Notes: a model not told the origin generated them from the letters alone. Positions 49,500 through 58,294 are shown, counted from the stretch's first letter. The stretch: 64,000 nucleotides of DNA from an uncultured Dehalococcoidia bacterium (GCA_958296245.1 OY282458.1:1386777-1450776); one strand, 5' to 3'. Translations and numbers: made by a program.

Positions 49500-51527
49500 T
49501 TATCTACGGTGGCGTACCCACGGTTTCCACCATCGACGGGCCGGACGCAATCTATTGCCAAGAAAAGCCTCTAAGCTGCCCCTATGCAGCACCGTTCTAC
49601 CGCCACCGCCCGCGTCTTCATCGATCAAAGTCGATGGCACGTCTTCCCACTCAAACCCGCGTCTGCCGAAGGCGTCACGCTGCTCCCAGACGATGACCCT
49701 GTCGCCGTCGATCATCCAGCCATTAGACCTGTCGCCCTCGCTATTCGCGCGGGCCGACAATCTGAGCAGGTTCTTGAGGCGGACCTTCACGCGGTCGTAC
49801 CGCTTTTCGGCGTAGCTGAGCCAGGTCATAGTCTGGCACCAATGCGGCAGAGGACCATCTGTAGCTTGCAAGATGATGCCGCTCAGCACATCCGACGAGA
49901 GGGCCAACCAGTCCTTCGGCAGCCGTTCGTCGGCGAGGCGGTCCATGACTTCCACCAAGTAGCGCCGGTAAAGGTGTCCCGTTAGGTCATGCCGCATCTC
50001 CTGTATTCTGCTCTGCAGGCGCTGACGCCGCTCTTCGTCATGGGGCGGCAGCGCCGTCGTCGTGTATATCATCATGCTGCGCTTGACCACCTCGTCGGGG
50101 AATGATTGAGGCTCTGCATTCATGGAGAGTACGAATGCCGGATACTCCAAGACGGGAGGCTGTAGCTCGTCTTTAATCATGTCTTTACCGTAGCGATTGA
50201 AGGCGCTGCGTCGTATGTCGTCAAACACTACTGGGAAGCGTTTATATCCCCGTTGCAACCCTCGGAGCTGAGCTGTGGTAAAGCTCTGTTTGTCCACAGT
50301 GTGAGCATAGCCGAACATAGAAGTCATGAGGGTGTCTACGAGGCTGGTCTTGCCGCAGTTCGACTTTCCGAAGACTATGGCAAAGGAGGGGTACTGTATT
50401 ACGTCGCTATCCTGCAAGAGAGCCAGAGACCGCATGTCGCAGATGAACGGCGCGAAGTACAGCCATGCCATGAACGTGAAGTAATCGCGCTGGAGGCGTT
50501 CCACATTTCCCTCAAATGCGCCCTCGTAGTTCTTGAAGTAGTCTAGGAGCAGTCCCGCGTCCCTCTTGACCGAATCGGCATCGCATTCCAGTGGGAATTG
50601 CTCACCCGACAGCAGAGCGGAACGGGTCTCCCTATCGATAGAGAGATAGCGGTTGTCCGCTTCCTCGGCGGACTTGACGAGACGTACCCGGCTTATCTCT
50701 CGCTTGATCTCAGGGGTGATTCGCTGCTTGCCGTTGCGAATCGCGGGGAATGCAGCGGATATACGCGGCCCGAACACCGCCGCGACTTTCTCTATACGTT
50801 CTATTTGGGCCGGCGCCGCTACCGGCAACTCCTCTACTGGCGGCGCTTCGATAACGAGTGTGCCGAGCTCATCGGCTATGACAGGAGTCTCTGATACTTC
50901 GATTTCAGCGGTGACTATCTTTTCCTCCGGCAGTGGAATCTCGTCAGAGGCCGAGTTCCGTATCTCGTCAAACATCCTGTTGTAGTGGTCCCACGCCTTC
51001 CCGTCGTCATCGAACGTGACCAGAGTCTCAGGCTGTCTCCCAGAGAAAGCCTGCTCTGACAGGTTGGCGGAGCCAACGATCACCCGTGTGCGCCCGTCCG
51101 AGCTCGACAGCAGGTACAGCTTCGCATGAGCTATCGACTTCTTGAGGACTCGGAAATGAGCCTGGCCAGTGCGCACCCTCTCGAGGATGCGTATATGCCG
51201 TTCGTCTTTCAGCCCCATGATTGCGGCCCGAGTGTCACCTACGACTACCTTCTGGAACGCCAAGATGTTCTTTATCTCGCGCAAGGTGCCTTCGCATCCA
51301 AACACGCATTCGAATTTGGAGAACGAATACTTGTCCAGCATCCTGACGATAGCGGCGACGCTCGCGGAGTATGTCAACACGCGCAGGCTGTCGTAGCCCC
51401 CAAACAGATCCCAATCAAACCTCTGTTCGTTCAAGAACTTGGCTTCTACTACTCGGAGCCCGGTACCGTCATCTAATGCGAGTTCGGCTTGAGGCTCGGA
51501 CGTTCCGGGTGCTTCAGCCCACATCAT
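49500..51527 (-). CDS. PLD-nuclease/P-loop ATPase fusion protein (candidate defence protein)
   Basis: 675 residues. The N-terminal part (to about 195) is a phospholipase-D-type nuclease domain: IAHAKLYLLSSSDGRTRV (HxK) then VIVGSANLSEQAF, a single HKD motif, so probably active as a dimer. Residues 200-340 form a linker rich in Glu and Pro, then charged helices. From about 370 comes an ATPase with AIVFGKSNCGKTSLVDTL (Walker A), FPVVFDDIRR (Walker B), AFVLSMNAEP (sensor) and EVVKRSMMIY (arginine finger), arranged as in SF3/D5-type helicases. The C-terminal 100 residues look like a winged or adaptor domain. GC is lower than in the neighbours. PLD nucleases joined to NTPases are common in phage defence; I do not know this combination as a named system. 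Confidence 0.78.
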   Translation of the reverse strand: MMWAEAPGTSEPQAELALDDGTGLRVVEAKFLNEQRFDWDLFGGYDSLRVLTYSASVAAIVRMLDKYSFSKFECVFGCEGTLREIKNILAFQKVVVGDTRAAIMGLKDERHIRILERVRTGQAHFRVLKKSIAHAKLYLLSSSDGRTRVIVGSANLSEQAFSGRQPETLVTFDDDGKAWDHYNRMFDEIRNSASDEIPLPEEKIVTAEIEVSETPVIADELGTLVIEAPPVEELPVAAPAQIERIEKVAAVFGPRISAAFPAIRNGKQRITPEIKREISRVRLVKSAEEADNRYLSIDRETRSALLSGEQFPLECDADSVKRDAGLLLDYFKNYEGAFEGNVERLQRDYFTFMAWLYFAPFICDMRSLALLQDSDVIQYPSFAIVFGKSNCGKTSLVDTLMTSMFGYAHTVDKQSFTTAQLRGLQRGYKRFPVVFDDIRRSAFNRYGKDMIKDELQPPVLEYPAFVLSMNAEPQSFPDEVVKRSMMIYTTTALPPHDEERRQRLQSRIQEMRHDLTGHLYRRYLVEVMDRLADERLPKDWLALSSDVLSGIILQATDGPLPHWCQTMTWLSYAEKRYDRVKVRLKNLLRLSARANSEGDRSNGWMIDGDRVIVWEQRDAFGRRGFEWEDVPSTLIDEDAGGGGRTVLHRGSLEAFLGNRLRPARRWWKPWVRHRR

Positions 51528-51638
51528 GTCCCTTCTACCCTCACTGGTAATTCTAGGTCTGACATTCGATAATCAATGGACTGGGGGGTGCTGAAATGCG
51601 TAAAGAGCGCAAGCCTTCCCGTATGTTTCCTCAATCTC

Positions 51639-51875
51639 TCATCGTCCCGTGCGCCAGGCCATCTTCATATAGACGCCCCCCGCCTCCAGCTCGTCCAGCA
51701 TCTGGGCCAGCCGCCTGCGCCGCGTATCGTCGCGCTTGGCCCTGGCTATCCAGCCGAGGTAGTCGTTGCGCTGGTACGGGGGACGGGCCTCGTACGCCTC
51801 CATCATGCCGCGCTCCGTCAGGGCCTCGCGGACGGAGTCCGGCATCTTGTGCAGGGTTCTTCTCAGGGGCGGCAC
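51639..51875 (-). CDS. Short OmdA/YdeI-like protein
   Basis: 78 residues that match the C-terminal unit of the YdeI/OmpD-associated (OmdA) family: MPDSVREALTERGMMEAYE, YQRNDYLGWIARAKRDDTRR and RLAQMLDELEAGG. The start is GTG; in frame just upstream is a TAG, so the usual N-terminal half of longer members is missing. It may be a genuine short form or a truncated gene. The first 66 bp of the gene and its leader are repeated at 52438-52503. Confidence 0.65.
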   Translation of the reverse strand: MPPLRRTLHKMPDSVREALTERGMMEAYEARPPYQRNDYLGWIARAKRDDTRRRRLAQMLDELEAGGVYMKMAWRTGR

Positions 51876-51889
51876 GCCGGCCTGTGCCT
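51824..51889. repeat. Direct repeat, copy 1 (5' end of the OmdA-like gene)
   Basis: 66 bp, including CCTCGCGGACGGAGTCCGGC and TCTTCTCAGGGGCGGCACGC, repeated in the same orientation at 52438-52503 with about 9 to 12 differences. The pair flanks the 548-bp segment that carries the TM2 gene. Confidence 0.8.
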
Positions 51890-51915
51890 ACGCTGGGATT
51901 TCGAAACGGCGCCGC

Positions 51916-52404
51916 TCAGAACCACGGCCTCGTATTGACAACATACGTCTGCTCGAACTCTTCGTGGGTCTTGGTGAGATAGATTATGCCTTCGACGAGG
52001 CCAATTACCGATATTACGAGGGTGCCCATGAACAAGGGAATCATCCCAACAAAGAAGACCACCAGATGTATTATTCCTTCCTTAGTGTACCCAAGATAGA
52101 ACTTGTGGATCCCAAGGCCGCCCAGAAGAATTCCAAGTACCCCTGCGGCTACCCTGTCCTTCTCGCCCTCGATGTTCTGCCCCCTTGATCCAGACAAACT
52201 CCCACTCCCGCCTGCAGGCGCTCCCAGCGCTCGGTATACGCCCAGAGCCTCGGTATCCCGAATCTCGAAATCGACGTATGTTCCGCGCTCCGGAGTGGTG
52301 TTTTCCTTCCATTGATCCCCGGTGAAAGTGTATCGATTCCCGTCATCACCGGAAATGATCCCAGAGTTGGTTTGAATAGAAAAGTCCAGCAATCGGCCCT
52401 TCAT
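51916..52404 (-). CDS. TM2-domain protein with N-terminal OB-like domain
   Basis: A 162-residue membrane protein. Residues 1-55 (KGRLLDFSIQTNSGIISGDD, RYTFTGDQW, GTYVDFEI) look like a small cold-shock/OB-type beta-barrel. From about 85 comes a TM2 domain: two membrane helices with the GGLGIHKFYLGYTKEGIIH signature between or beside them. AAGGAG before ATG 52404. TM2 proteins are widespread and poorly understood. It lies between two copies of the start of an OmdA-like gene, so it appears to be an inserted cassette. Confidence 0.8.
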   Translation of the reverse strand: MKGRLLDFSIQTNSGIISGDDGNRYTFTGDQWKENTTPERGTYVDFEIRDTEALGVYRALGAPAGGSGSLSGSRGQNIEGEKDRVAAGVLGILLGGLGIHKFYLGYTKEGIIHLVVFFVGMIPLFMGTLVISVIGLVEGIIYLTKTHEEFEQTYVVNTRPWF

Positions 52405-52437
52405 TTTCTCTCCTTGTTCACTGGACGCAGCAGAAAC

Positions 52438-52503
52438 CCTCGCGGACGGAGTCCGGCATATCACGCAGCGGTCTTCTCAGGGGCGGCACGCCGGCCTATG
52501 CTC
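52438..52503. repeat. Direct repeat, copy 2 (OmdA-like gene 5' fragment)
   Basis: On the minus strand it would encode V-PPLRRPLRDMPDSVRE before leaving the OmdA frame, matching V-PPLRRTLHKMPDSVRE of the gene at 51639. Only this 5' fragment remains; the sequence then becomes the leader of the TM2 gene. Confidence 0.75.
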
Positions 52504-52535
52504 CCGGGGTGTCCTCTGAGGCGGGCCGGCGGTCG

Positions 52536-53540
52536 CTACGTGACCTGGAGGGTCGGGGAGCGAAGCGGGGGGATGATCCCGCTGGGCCCGAGGGGGATGA
52601 CTTCCTTCTGGTACACCTGCACCCTGAACGACATGTAGTCGGGGATGAACATCCTGCCCTTGGCGTCGAGCTTGACTGACCTGGGGTTCCTGAGCCGCTT
52701 CTGGGGCTCCAGCACCGCCATCTCGCGCAGGCGGTTGGGTTTGGCGTTTGAAAGCATGTACTCGCGGGCGGACTTGGACAGGGTCGCGTCGCCGATGAAC
52801 CGGTCGACGTACCGGCGCTCTTCGCTGAACTGCTGGACGCGGTTGTTGCCCGTATCGGCGACGTATATGTCGCCGTCGCTGTCCGTGGTCACCCCGGCGG
52901 GCCGGCGGAATTGCCCTTCGCCGCTGCCTCCGGCGCCGAGCGCGAAGACGAAATCGCCTTCCGGCGTGAATTTCTGAACACGGTCGTTGCGCCAGTCCGC
53001 GGCGTAGACGCTGCCCTCGTCGCCGACGGCCAAGCCCCAAGGCATGTCTAACTCGCCCTCGGCGCTGCCGTGTCTGCCCCAGCCCAGGATGTACTCGCCG
53101 TCTGCGGTAAACTTCTGAATGCGGTGGTTCATGGTGTCGGCCACGTAGACGTGGCCCTCGGCGTCCGGAGCGACTCCGGCCGGGCGGTCCAGCTGCCCCT
53201 CGGCGCTGCCGGGGTCGCCCCAGGTGCGGACGACCTCGCCGTCCTTGGTCAAGGTCGTGATGCGGTTCAGCGCCTCATCGGACACGACGAGATTCTCGTC
53301 GCGGTCAAGCGCAATCGACACCGGCCACGTGAACTTGCCTTCGTCGCTGCCGCCGCCGGCGATGACGCCTAGGATGTCGTCCTCCATCGACAGCTTGGTG
53401 ATCTCTCCGGCGCGGCCCAGGACGTACACGACCTCATCGCCGTCTATCGCGACGTCGACGGGCGTGTTGGTGACGCGGCGCATGCCGATCGTCTTGAGGT
53501 ATGGGAAGCCGGCCCTCAGAAGTCCGTGTGGTCTTGGCAT
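52536..53540 (-). CDS. NHL-repeat beta-propeller protein
   Basis: A 334-residue propeller with at least five NHL repeats, each of the form F-x-x-P-x-G-x-A-x-D-x-x-G-x-x-Y-V-A-D-x-x-N-x-R-I-Q-x-F: LDRPAGVAPDAEGHVYVAD, LDMPWGLAVGDEGSVYAAD and FRRPAGVTTDSDGDIYVADT are clear. No signal peptide is obvious. NHL propellers are binding scaffolds for proteins, nucleic acids or peptidyl substrates. The open frame runs to 53756, but ATG 53540 is the first sensible start. Third gene of a minus-strand set with DUF1800 and DUF1501. Confidence 0.86.
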   Translation of the reverse strand: MPRPHGLLRAGFPYLKTIGMRRVTNTPVDVAIDGDEVVYVLGRAGEITKLSMEDDILGVIAGGGSDEGKFTWPVSIALDRDENLVVSDEALNRITTLTKDGEVVRTWGDPGSAEGQLDRPAGVAPDAEGHVYVADTMNHRIQKFTADGEYILGWGRHGSAEGELDMPWGLAVGDEGSVYAADWRNDRVQKFTPEGDFVFALGAGGSGEGQFRRPAGVTTDSDGDIYVADTGNNRVQQFSEERRYVDRFIGDATLSKSAREYMLSNAKPNRLREMAVLEPQKRLRNPRSVKLDAKGRMFIPDYMSFRVQVYQKEVIPLGPSGIIPPLRSPTLQVT

Positions 53541-53611
53541 GAGTTCTCTACGACCTCCTCGCCGCTCCAAGCTTGCCAACCCATCGACCCCATCTTGCTG
53601 TGAGAAGGCCT

Positions 53612-54754
53612 CTAGGCCGCCTCTACGAAGGGGCGGATCTGCTCGAACTGGCCGTTTACGATGGGAGCCGCCTCCAGGGAAAGCCACTGCTCCAAGACGG
53701 TTGAGTATAACCCCCGGAAGTCGTAGGTGTGGCGCAAGTCCTCGCCGTTGAGCCACTGCTCCGGGGCCAGCGGCGGATACTCGGCGTAGAGCCCGCCCGC
53801 GACCCTATCGCCGATGACGAAAGCGCCGCCGCCGGAGCCGTGGTCGGTGCCCGTGCCGTTGTCCCGCATCCGCCTGCCGAACTCGGTGAAGACCAGTATG
53901 GCCACTTCGTCGGACGCGTCGTGGTCCCGGAGGTCCTGCATGAAATCCATGATGGCGCCGGACAGGTCGGAGAGCAGGACGGGGTGGTCCGGCATCTCGT
54001 TGGCGTGGGTGTCGTACCCGCCGTGCTGGACGTAGAAGATGCGGGTTCCCAGGCCTGCCGTATGCACCCTGGCGACGTCGCGCAGGCTTCCGGCGATGGC
54101 GTTGCCCGCGTACTCGACGTCCGACTCGTACGTGGCGGGGGCGGCCTTGAGTTGGTCGGCGCCGGTGAGCACGTCCATGCCCGTCTGCGCCAAGTATTCC
54201 ATGACCGGCCCGGACCCGATCGCGGGGCTGTACATGCTCTTGAAGGTGTCCAACGCCTCTTCTCGCTGACGCTCCTCGGATATGCCGGTCAGCAGGCCGT
54301 AGCTGTCCAGGTTCCCTACGGAGGTTACGGGAACTCCCGGGACCGACATGGCTCTCGGCAGGCCCCTGCCGAGGTTGACCCCGGTGAGGACGTTCTCCTT
54401 CTTGGGGTCCAGCTCGCGGATGGCCCGGCCAACCCAGCCCTCCGTGCCGAGGGCGACGGGCTCGCAGGTGTGCATGATGTCCATCGCGCGGAAGTGCGAC
54501 CGGCTGGAGTTGGGGTATCCGACGCCCTGCACGACGGCCACGGTTCCCCGGTCGTACAGGTCCTTGAGCGGCGCCGCCGAGGGGTGGAAGGCGAGCGTGT
54601 CGTCGATCGCCAGGGCCTCCTCCTCCTTCACGCGCACAAGGGGCCTGGCGTCGTGATACGCCGGGTTGGTGTATGGGACCACGGTGTTCATGAAGTCGTT
54701 GCCGCCCGAAAGTTGGAGGACGACGAGAACCGGGGGTTTGCCGTTGCCTTCCAT
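53612..54754 (-). CDS. DUF1501 family protein
   Basis: 380 residues. Family marks: VLVVLQLSGGNDFMNTVVPY, FHPSAAPLKDLYDRG, VAVVQGVGYPNSSRSHFRAMDIM, FYVQHGGYDTHANE, AILVFTEFGRRMRDNGTGTDHGSGG. These match the alkaline-phosphatase-like fold of DUF1501, with metal-type Asp/His clusters (GGYDTH, GTDHGSGG). Usual family members start with a Tat signal; this one starts at MEGNGKPP with AGGAGG just before it, so it may stay in the cytosol or be carried by its partner. Downstream of DUF1800, the usual neighbour. Confidence 0.88.
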   Translation of the reverse strand: MEGNGKPPVLVVLQLSGGNDFMNTVVPYTNPAYHDARPLVRVKEEEALAIDDTLAFHPSAAPLKDLYDRGTVAVVQGVGYPNSSRSHFRAMDIMHTCEPVALGTEGWVGRAIRELDPKKENVLTGVNLGRGLPRAMSVPGVPVTSVGNLDSYGLLTGISEERQREEALDTFKSMYSPAIGSGPVMEYLAQTGMDVLTGADQLKAAPATYESDVEYAGNAIAGSLRDVARVHTAGLGTRIFYVQHGGYDTHANEMPDHPVLLSDLSGAIMDFMQDLRDHDASDEVAILVFTEFGRRMRDNGTGTDHGSGGGAFVIGDRVAGGLYAEYPPLAPEQWLNGEDLRHTYDFRGLYSTVLEQWLSLEAAPIVNGQFEQIRPFVEAA

Positions 54755-54820
54755 GAAGCGCCTCCTGACCATATGTCCCTCGCTATTGTTCCTCCTCCCT
54801 GGACCGGGAAGGGAACCGTC

Positions 54821-56212
54821 TTACGCCAACTGATACTCCCTCGAGGCTACTACCAGTTGCAGCATCCGTGCGGCCTTGGCGGTGCTCAGGCTCGACTCCT
54901 CCTCGGTGGCGAAGCTGAGGCCGCCGCTTGTCTCTGCGAACCGCGTCAATCCCGCTCGCGTCTCCTTGCCGACGGCCACGGGGCCGGCCAGATCGAGGGA
55001 CCGTTCCACCATCTCGTCGGGGGGCAAGGACGTCTTCCCGGACGTGAGCCCCGCAATGAAGCTCTGAACTCCGGGCTTGTCGGGTGCGACCTCGTTGACC
55101 GCGAAGTTGACGCGCTCGTTGAGTGTTCCGCCGTCGATCCACTCCTTGCCGGTATGCCAGCCCTCCACGGTGGGGGGGTTGAGCAGCTCTTGTCCCATCA
55201 TTTTGGTCGCTTCGGCGTAGGCCTCGAAGCCGGGTTGGGGGAACCGGTGAGTTCCGACCAGCTTGAGTATGCCGGTAACCAGCTCGGCTGGGCTCTTGAC
55301 CTTCCGATGCCGTGCATTCTTGAAGGAGTCGGAGTTGAACAGCACACGGAGGACGGACCTCATCTCGAAGCCGGATTCGAAGTAGGCGGCGGTCATGGCG
55401 TCGATGGCGTCAGGGTCCCTGGGCGGCTCGACGCTCCAGGCGGGTACCTGGGGTTCGTCGGCCACGAAGAAGTTGTACAGGTGCCGGGCTATGAACCTGG
55501 GAGTCGCCGGTTGCCGGGCGATTATATCGATGATGTCCTCGCCGGTTAAGCGCCCGGTCTCCCCGAGGAACGACTTCTCGCTGTCGTCGTGCGCCTCTGG
55601 GTCGTAGACGAACGAGGATTGGTAATGGCCGTGCGGATATAGAGGGATGGGTTGAGTGAAGGTCCAGCCGGTGAAGGCCCGCGCGGCCATCTTTAGGTCC
55701 TGCTCGGTGTAGTTTCCGACGCCCATCGAGAAGAGCTCCAGGAGCTCGCGTCCGTAGTTCTCGTTTGGCTCGCCGCGGTGGTTCTCGTTATTGTCCAGCC
55801 AGAAGATCATCGCCGGGTCCCTGGAGAGCTCTAGGAGAATCGTGGGCAAGTCGGACATACCGACGCGGCGGAAGGTGTCGATCTGCCGGTTCAGGGTGAC
55901 GGGATGCTCGCTCTTGGAGTAGGCGGTGGCGAATACGTGGTGCCAGAACAGGGCCATCTTCTCTTGGAGCGGACGTCTCGTATTGGCCATACGGTATAAC
56001 CACGGAGCGGCTCCGAGGGTCGTAATGTCCCAACCGAAGTAGCGCCCCATGACGTCCTCGTCGACCTCCGGGAAACGCTCAGGGTGGAGGAGGTCTTCGA
56101 CGACAGCCTCGTAGTCTCTGGCTGCGGCTTCCTCCAGTTCTTCCCGTGTAGCTCCGAAGCCGGCTCGCCGCAACAGGTGGGCCGTAAGGGCAATTCTGCC
56201 GTCAGCCATCAT
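54821..56212 (-). CDS. DUF1800 family protein
   Basis: 463 residues, the standard partner of DUF1501. Motifs: HLLRRAGFGATREELEEA, MALFWHHVFATAYSK, NENYGRELLELFSMGVGNYTE, AARAFTGWTF, RFIARHLYNFFVAD and the C-terminal LLNPPTVEGWHTGKEWI. Function is not established; the pair is often found in planctomycetes and Chloroflexota. AAGGAG precedes the double ATG at 56212. No signal peptide is evident. First gene of the three-gene set ending in the NHL propeller. Confidence 0.88.
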   Translation of the reverse strand: MMADGRIALTAHLLRRAGFGATREELEEAAARDYEAVVEDLLHPERFPEVDEDVMGRYFGWDITTLGAAPWLYRMANTRRPLQEKMALFWHHVFATAYSKSEHPVTLNRQIDTFRRVGMSDLPTILLELSRDPAMIFWLDNNENHRGEPNENYGRELLELFSMGVGNYTEQDLKMAARAFTGWTFTQPIPLYPHGHYQSSFVYDPEAHDDSEKSFLGETGRLTGEDIIDIIARQPATPRFIARHLYNFFVADEPQVPAWSVEPPRDPDAIDAMTAAYFESGFEMRSVLRVLFNSDSFKNARHRKVKSPAELVTGILKLVGTHRFPQPGFEAYAEATKMMGQELLNPPTVEGWHTGKEWIDGGTLNERVNFAVNEVAPDKPGVQSFIAGLTSGKTSLPPDEMVERSLDLAGPVAVGKETRAGLTRFAETSGGLSFATEEESSLSTAKAARMLQLVVASREYQLA

Positions 56213-56447
56213 CAGCTCCTTAGGAGGGCTGTACTCCGGCGTAGCTGCGCCCCGGAGGCGCACCCCTCAAGGGACGTCATGCCGCTGCCTCCACGCACAA
56301 TATACTACCTATCGGTTGCCGTTTCCACCCAACCGGCCCGGATTTCGACTCCGGCTGCCTGGGATTGCCATGCCCCCCCGCAGCGCCGAGGGGTCTCGTC
56401 CTCTGCTACACTGAAGCAACTACACTGAAGCACGAGGAGGCAGATTC

Positions 56448-56885
56448 ATGCAGAGAAGGGTAACACTGGTGCTGGCGGCCCTGTTGGGCTTGGCGTTCGC
56501 AGGCCTTGCTTGCGGAGGAGGCGCTGAGCCGACGGCCCGGCCTACGACCGCAGCGCCAACGCCAACGGCGGCGCCCGCTGCGGCTCCCCCTTCGAGGGGC
56601 GGCGACGTCGTAAAAGTCGAGAATCAGGACCCCGGCGGCACCGGCGATTACAAGTTCGTGCCCGCAGAGTTCACGTTCAGGCTGGGAGACACGATAACCT
56701 TCGAGATGTCCGGCGAAACCGAGTTCCACACCTTCACGGTCGATGATCTCGGCATAGATGAGGTTGTGGACGGCGGTGAGGTCGTGACGTTCGAGGTTAC
56801 CTTCGACAAGCCGGGCGAGTTCGAGCTCATCTGCATCACGCATCAGGCGCACGGCATGACGGGGACCATCACCGTCACGGAGTAA
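56448..56885 (+). CDS. Cupredoxin (plastocyanin-like) lipoprotein
   Basis: 145 residues. Signal peptide with lipobox (VLAALLGLAFAGLAC, Cys22), then a Thr/Pro/Ala-rich tether of about 25 residues, then a cupredoxin domain. Copper ligands: His in FHTF, Cys in ICITH, His in that same motif and Met in HGM. It would be anchored outside the cytoplasmic membrane and carry electrons between respiratory complexes or reductases. GAGGAGG before ATG 56448. Confidence 0.9.
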   Translation: MQRRVTLVLAALLGLAFAGLACGGGAEPTARPTTAAPTPTAAPAAAPPSRGGDVVKVENQDPGGTGDYKFVPAEFTFRLGDTITFEMSGETEFHTFTVDDLGIDEVVDGGEVVTFEVTFDKPGEFELICITHQAHGMTGTITVTE

Positions 56886-56926
56886 CCGAGCCCTCCTCCG
56901 CGTCCCCGCCGGAGCAGCCGGAGACG

Positions 56927-58141
56927 CTACCGGATGCCGTACTGCCGTTTCAGCTCCAGGATGCGGTCGGCTGATTCGTAGATGCGTTCTTCCGGGATGA
57001 CTCCGTCCGACGCCGCCTGCAGAAGGGCGTCCCGCACGCGGTACACGTTCAGAATGTCGTACTCGCCGCTCTGGTTGGCGAGCATGACCATATCGACCCC
57101 CGCCTTTACCGCCTCTATGACCGCTTCCGTCAGGCCGTACTCGGCGACGATGGCGCCCATCTGCATGTCGTCCGAGATGATGACGCCCTCGAAATCCATC
57201 TCGTCCCTGATGAGCGTCGTCATGACGGCTCGCGACAGCGTCCCCGGCCTTCCGCTAGCGTCGAGGTTCCTGTTGACGATGTGCGCGGTCATGATAGGGC
57301 CGTCGTACCCGCCCTCGATAAGCTCCCGGTATGGCGCGAGTTCTTCCGCGCGTCTGTACGTCGCCGTCACGTCGGTAACGCCGAGGTGCGTATCGCCCGC
57401 CGCGCTGCCGTGCCCGGGGAAGTGCTTCAGCGCCGTTATCACCTGCTGCTCCTGGTGCGCCTCGACGAATGCGGCGGCGTGCTCGGCCACGATTGCGGGG
57501 TCGCCGCTGAAGGAACGCTCGAACGCGCCGATGGCCGGGCTTTCGGGGTCTACGTTCACGTCGACGACGGGCGCGAAGTTCCAGTTGATGCCCAACTCCC
57601 TCAGCTGGACCGCAAGCTCACTCGCCGCCGCCGCCGTCTCCGCCGTGAAGCCCAGCCCCAGGGTCTGCGCCGACGGCACGGAGACGCCGAACCCGTATTT
57701 CGACTTCAGCCGGTTGACGTATCCACCCTCCGCGTCGATCGCTATGAAGTAGGGGATGACAGCCGTCTCCTGGAGTTTCGACGTCAGCGCGCGAAGCTGG
57801 GACGGCGAGGTGATGTTTCGCACCATCTTCCCGCCGCTCGGCCCGTCGCGGTCGAAGAGCACGACGCCCCCGGGACGAATGTCGCGCAGCATCGCCGCGG
57901 TATCGTCGTCCAGGGCGTCGCCGCGAAACCCGATCATCAGCATCTGCCCGACCGCTTCCTCCAACGTGAGGGCGTCGGTGCTCCGGTTGTCCGCCGAGCC
58001 GCACGCCAGGGCCGCGAAGACAGCCGCCGACAGAAAGGCCGTCAAGGTACTCCTCCACGTGCGGAGGAGTCGGGTCCGCGTGAATACGCGCACACGAGCC
58101 GAAACGTCAACCCAACCCGATCTCGGTCCGAAGAATCCCAT
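56927..58141 (-). CDS. Glycoside hydrolase family 3 N-acetylhexosaminidase-like lipoprotein (NagZ-like)
   Basis: About 404 residues. A lipoprotein signal (LSAAVFAALAC, near residue 47) precedes a GH3 barrel: VGQMLMIGFRG, YFIAIDAEGGYVNRLK, WNFAPVVDVNVDPESPAIG, ALKHFPGHGSAAGDTH (catalytic His/Asp loop of NagZ) and VIISDDMQMGAI (nucleophile Asp). It should trim N-acetylglucosaminyl residues from muropeptides or glycans outside the membrane. The ATG is uncertain because the run-in before the signal peptide is long and has no good ribosome-binding site. Confidence 0.88.
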   Translation of the reverse strand: MGFFGPRSGWVDVSARVRVFTRTRLLRTWRSTLTAFLSAAVFAALACGSADNRSTDALTLEEAVGQMLMIGFRGDALDDDTAAMLRDIRPGGVVLFDRDGPSGGKMVRNITSPSQLRALTSKLQETAVIPYFIAIDAEGGYVNRLKSKYGFGVSVPSAQTLGLGFTAETAAAASELAVQLRELGINWNFAPVVDVNVDPESPAIGAFERSFSGDPAIVAEHAAAFVEAHQEQQVITALKHFPGHGSAAGDTHLGVTDVTATYRRAEELAPYRELIEGGYDGPIMTAHIVNRNLDASGRPGTLSRAVMTTLIRDEMDFEGVIISDDMQMGAIVAEYGLTEAVIEAVKAGVDMVMLANQSGEYDILNVYRVRDALLQAASDGVIPEERIYESADRILELKRQYGIR

Positions 58142-58222
58142 GAGAACCCGTCTCGAAGCCTTTCCTCAAGGTTATCACCACCCGCAAGCCGCCGTATGGC
58201 GCACTTGCGGCACGAATCCCGC

Positions 58223-58251
58223 TTGACCGCCCGGCGTCCGAGTCGTACACT
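58223..58251 (+). promoter_or_regulatory. Sigma70-type promoter for the reductive-dehalogenase-like gene
   Basis: TTGACC (58223-58228), 17-bp spacer, TACACT (58246-58251), 43 bp before ATG 58295 in the divergent gap with the NagZ-like gene. Confidence 0.65.
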
Positions 58252-58294
58252 CCCGGCGTCGTAGACACCGTAGCCCTCAAATTGGGGAGGCATC

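Noticed and set aside
52405-52464. An upstream start of the TM2 protein at 52464
   Set aside because: Those codons lie in the duplicated OmdA fragment in another frame; AAGGAG before ATG 52404 is convincing.
53729-55549. A 606-codon open frame on the plus strand
   Set aside because: It lies antisense to the DUF1501 and DUF1800 genes, has no recognisable domain and an Arg/Gly/Val-rich composition. Long antisense frames are expected in GC-rich DNA.
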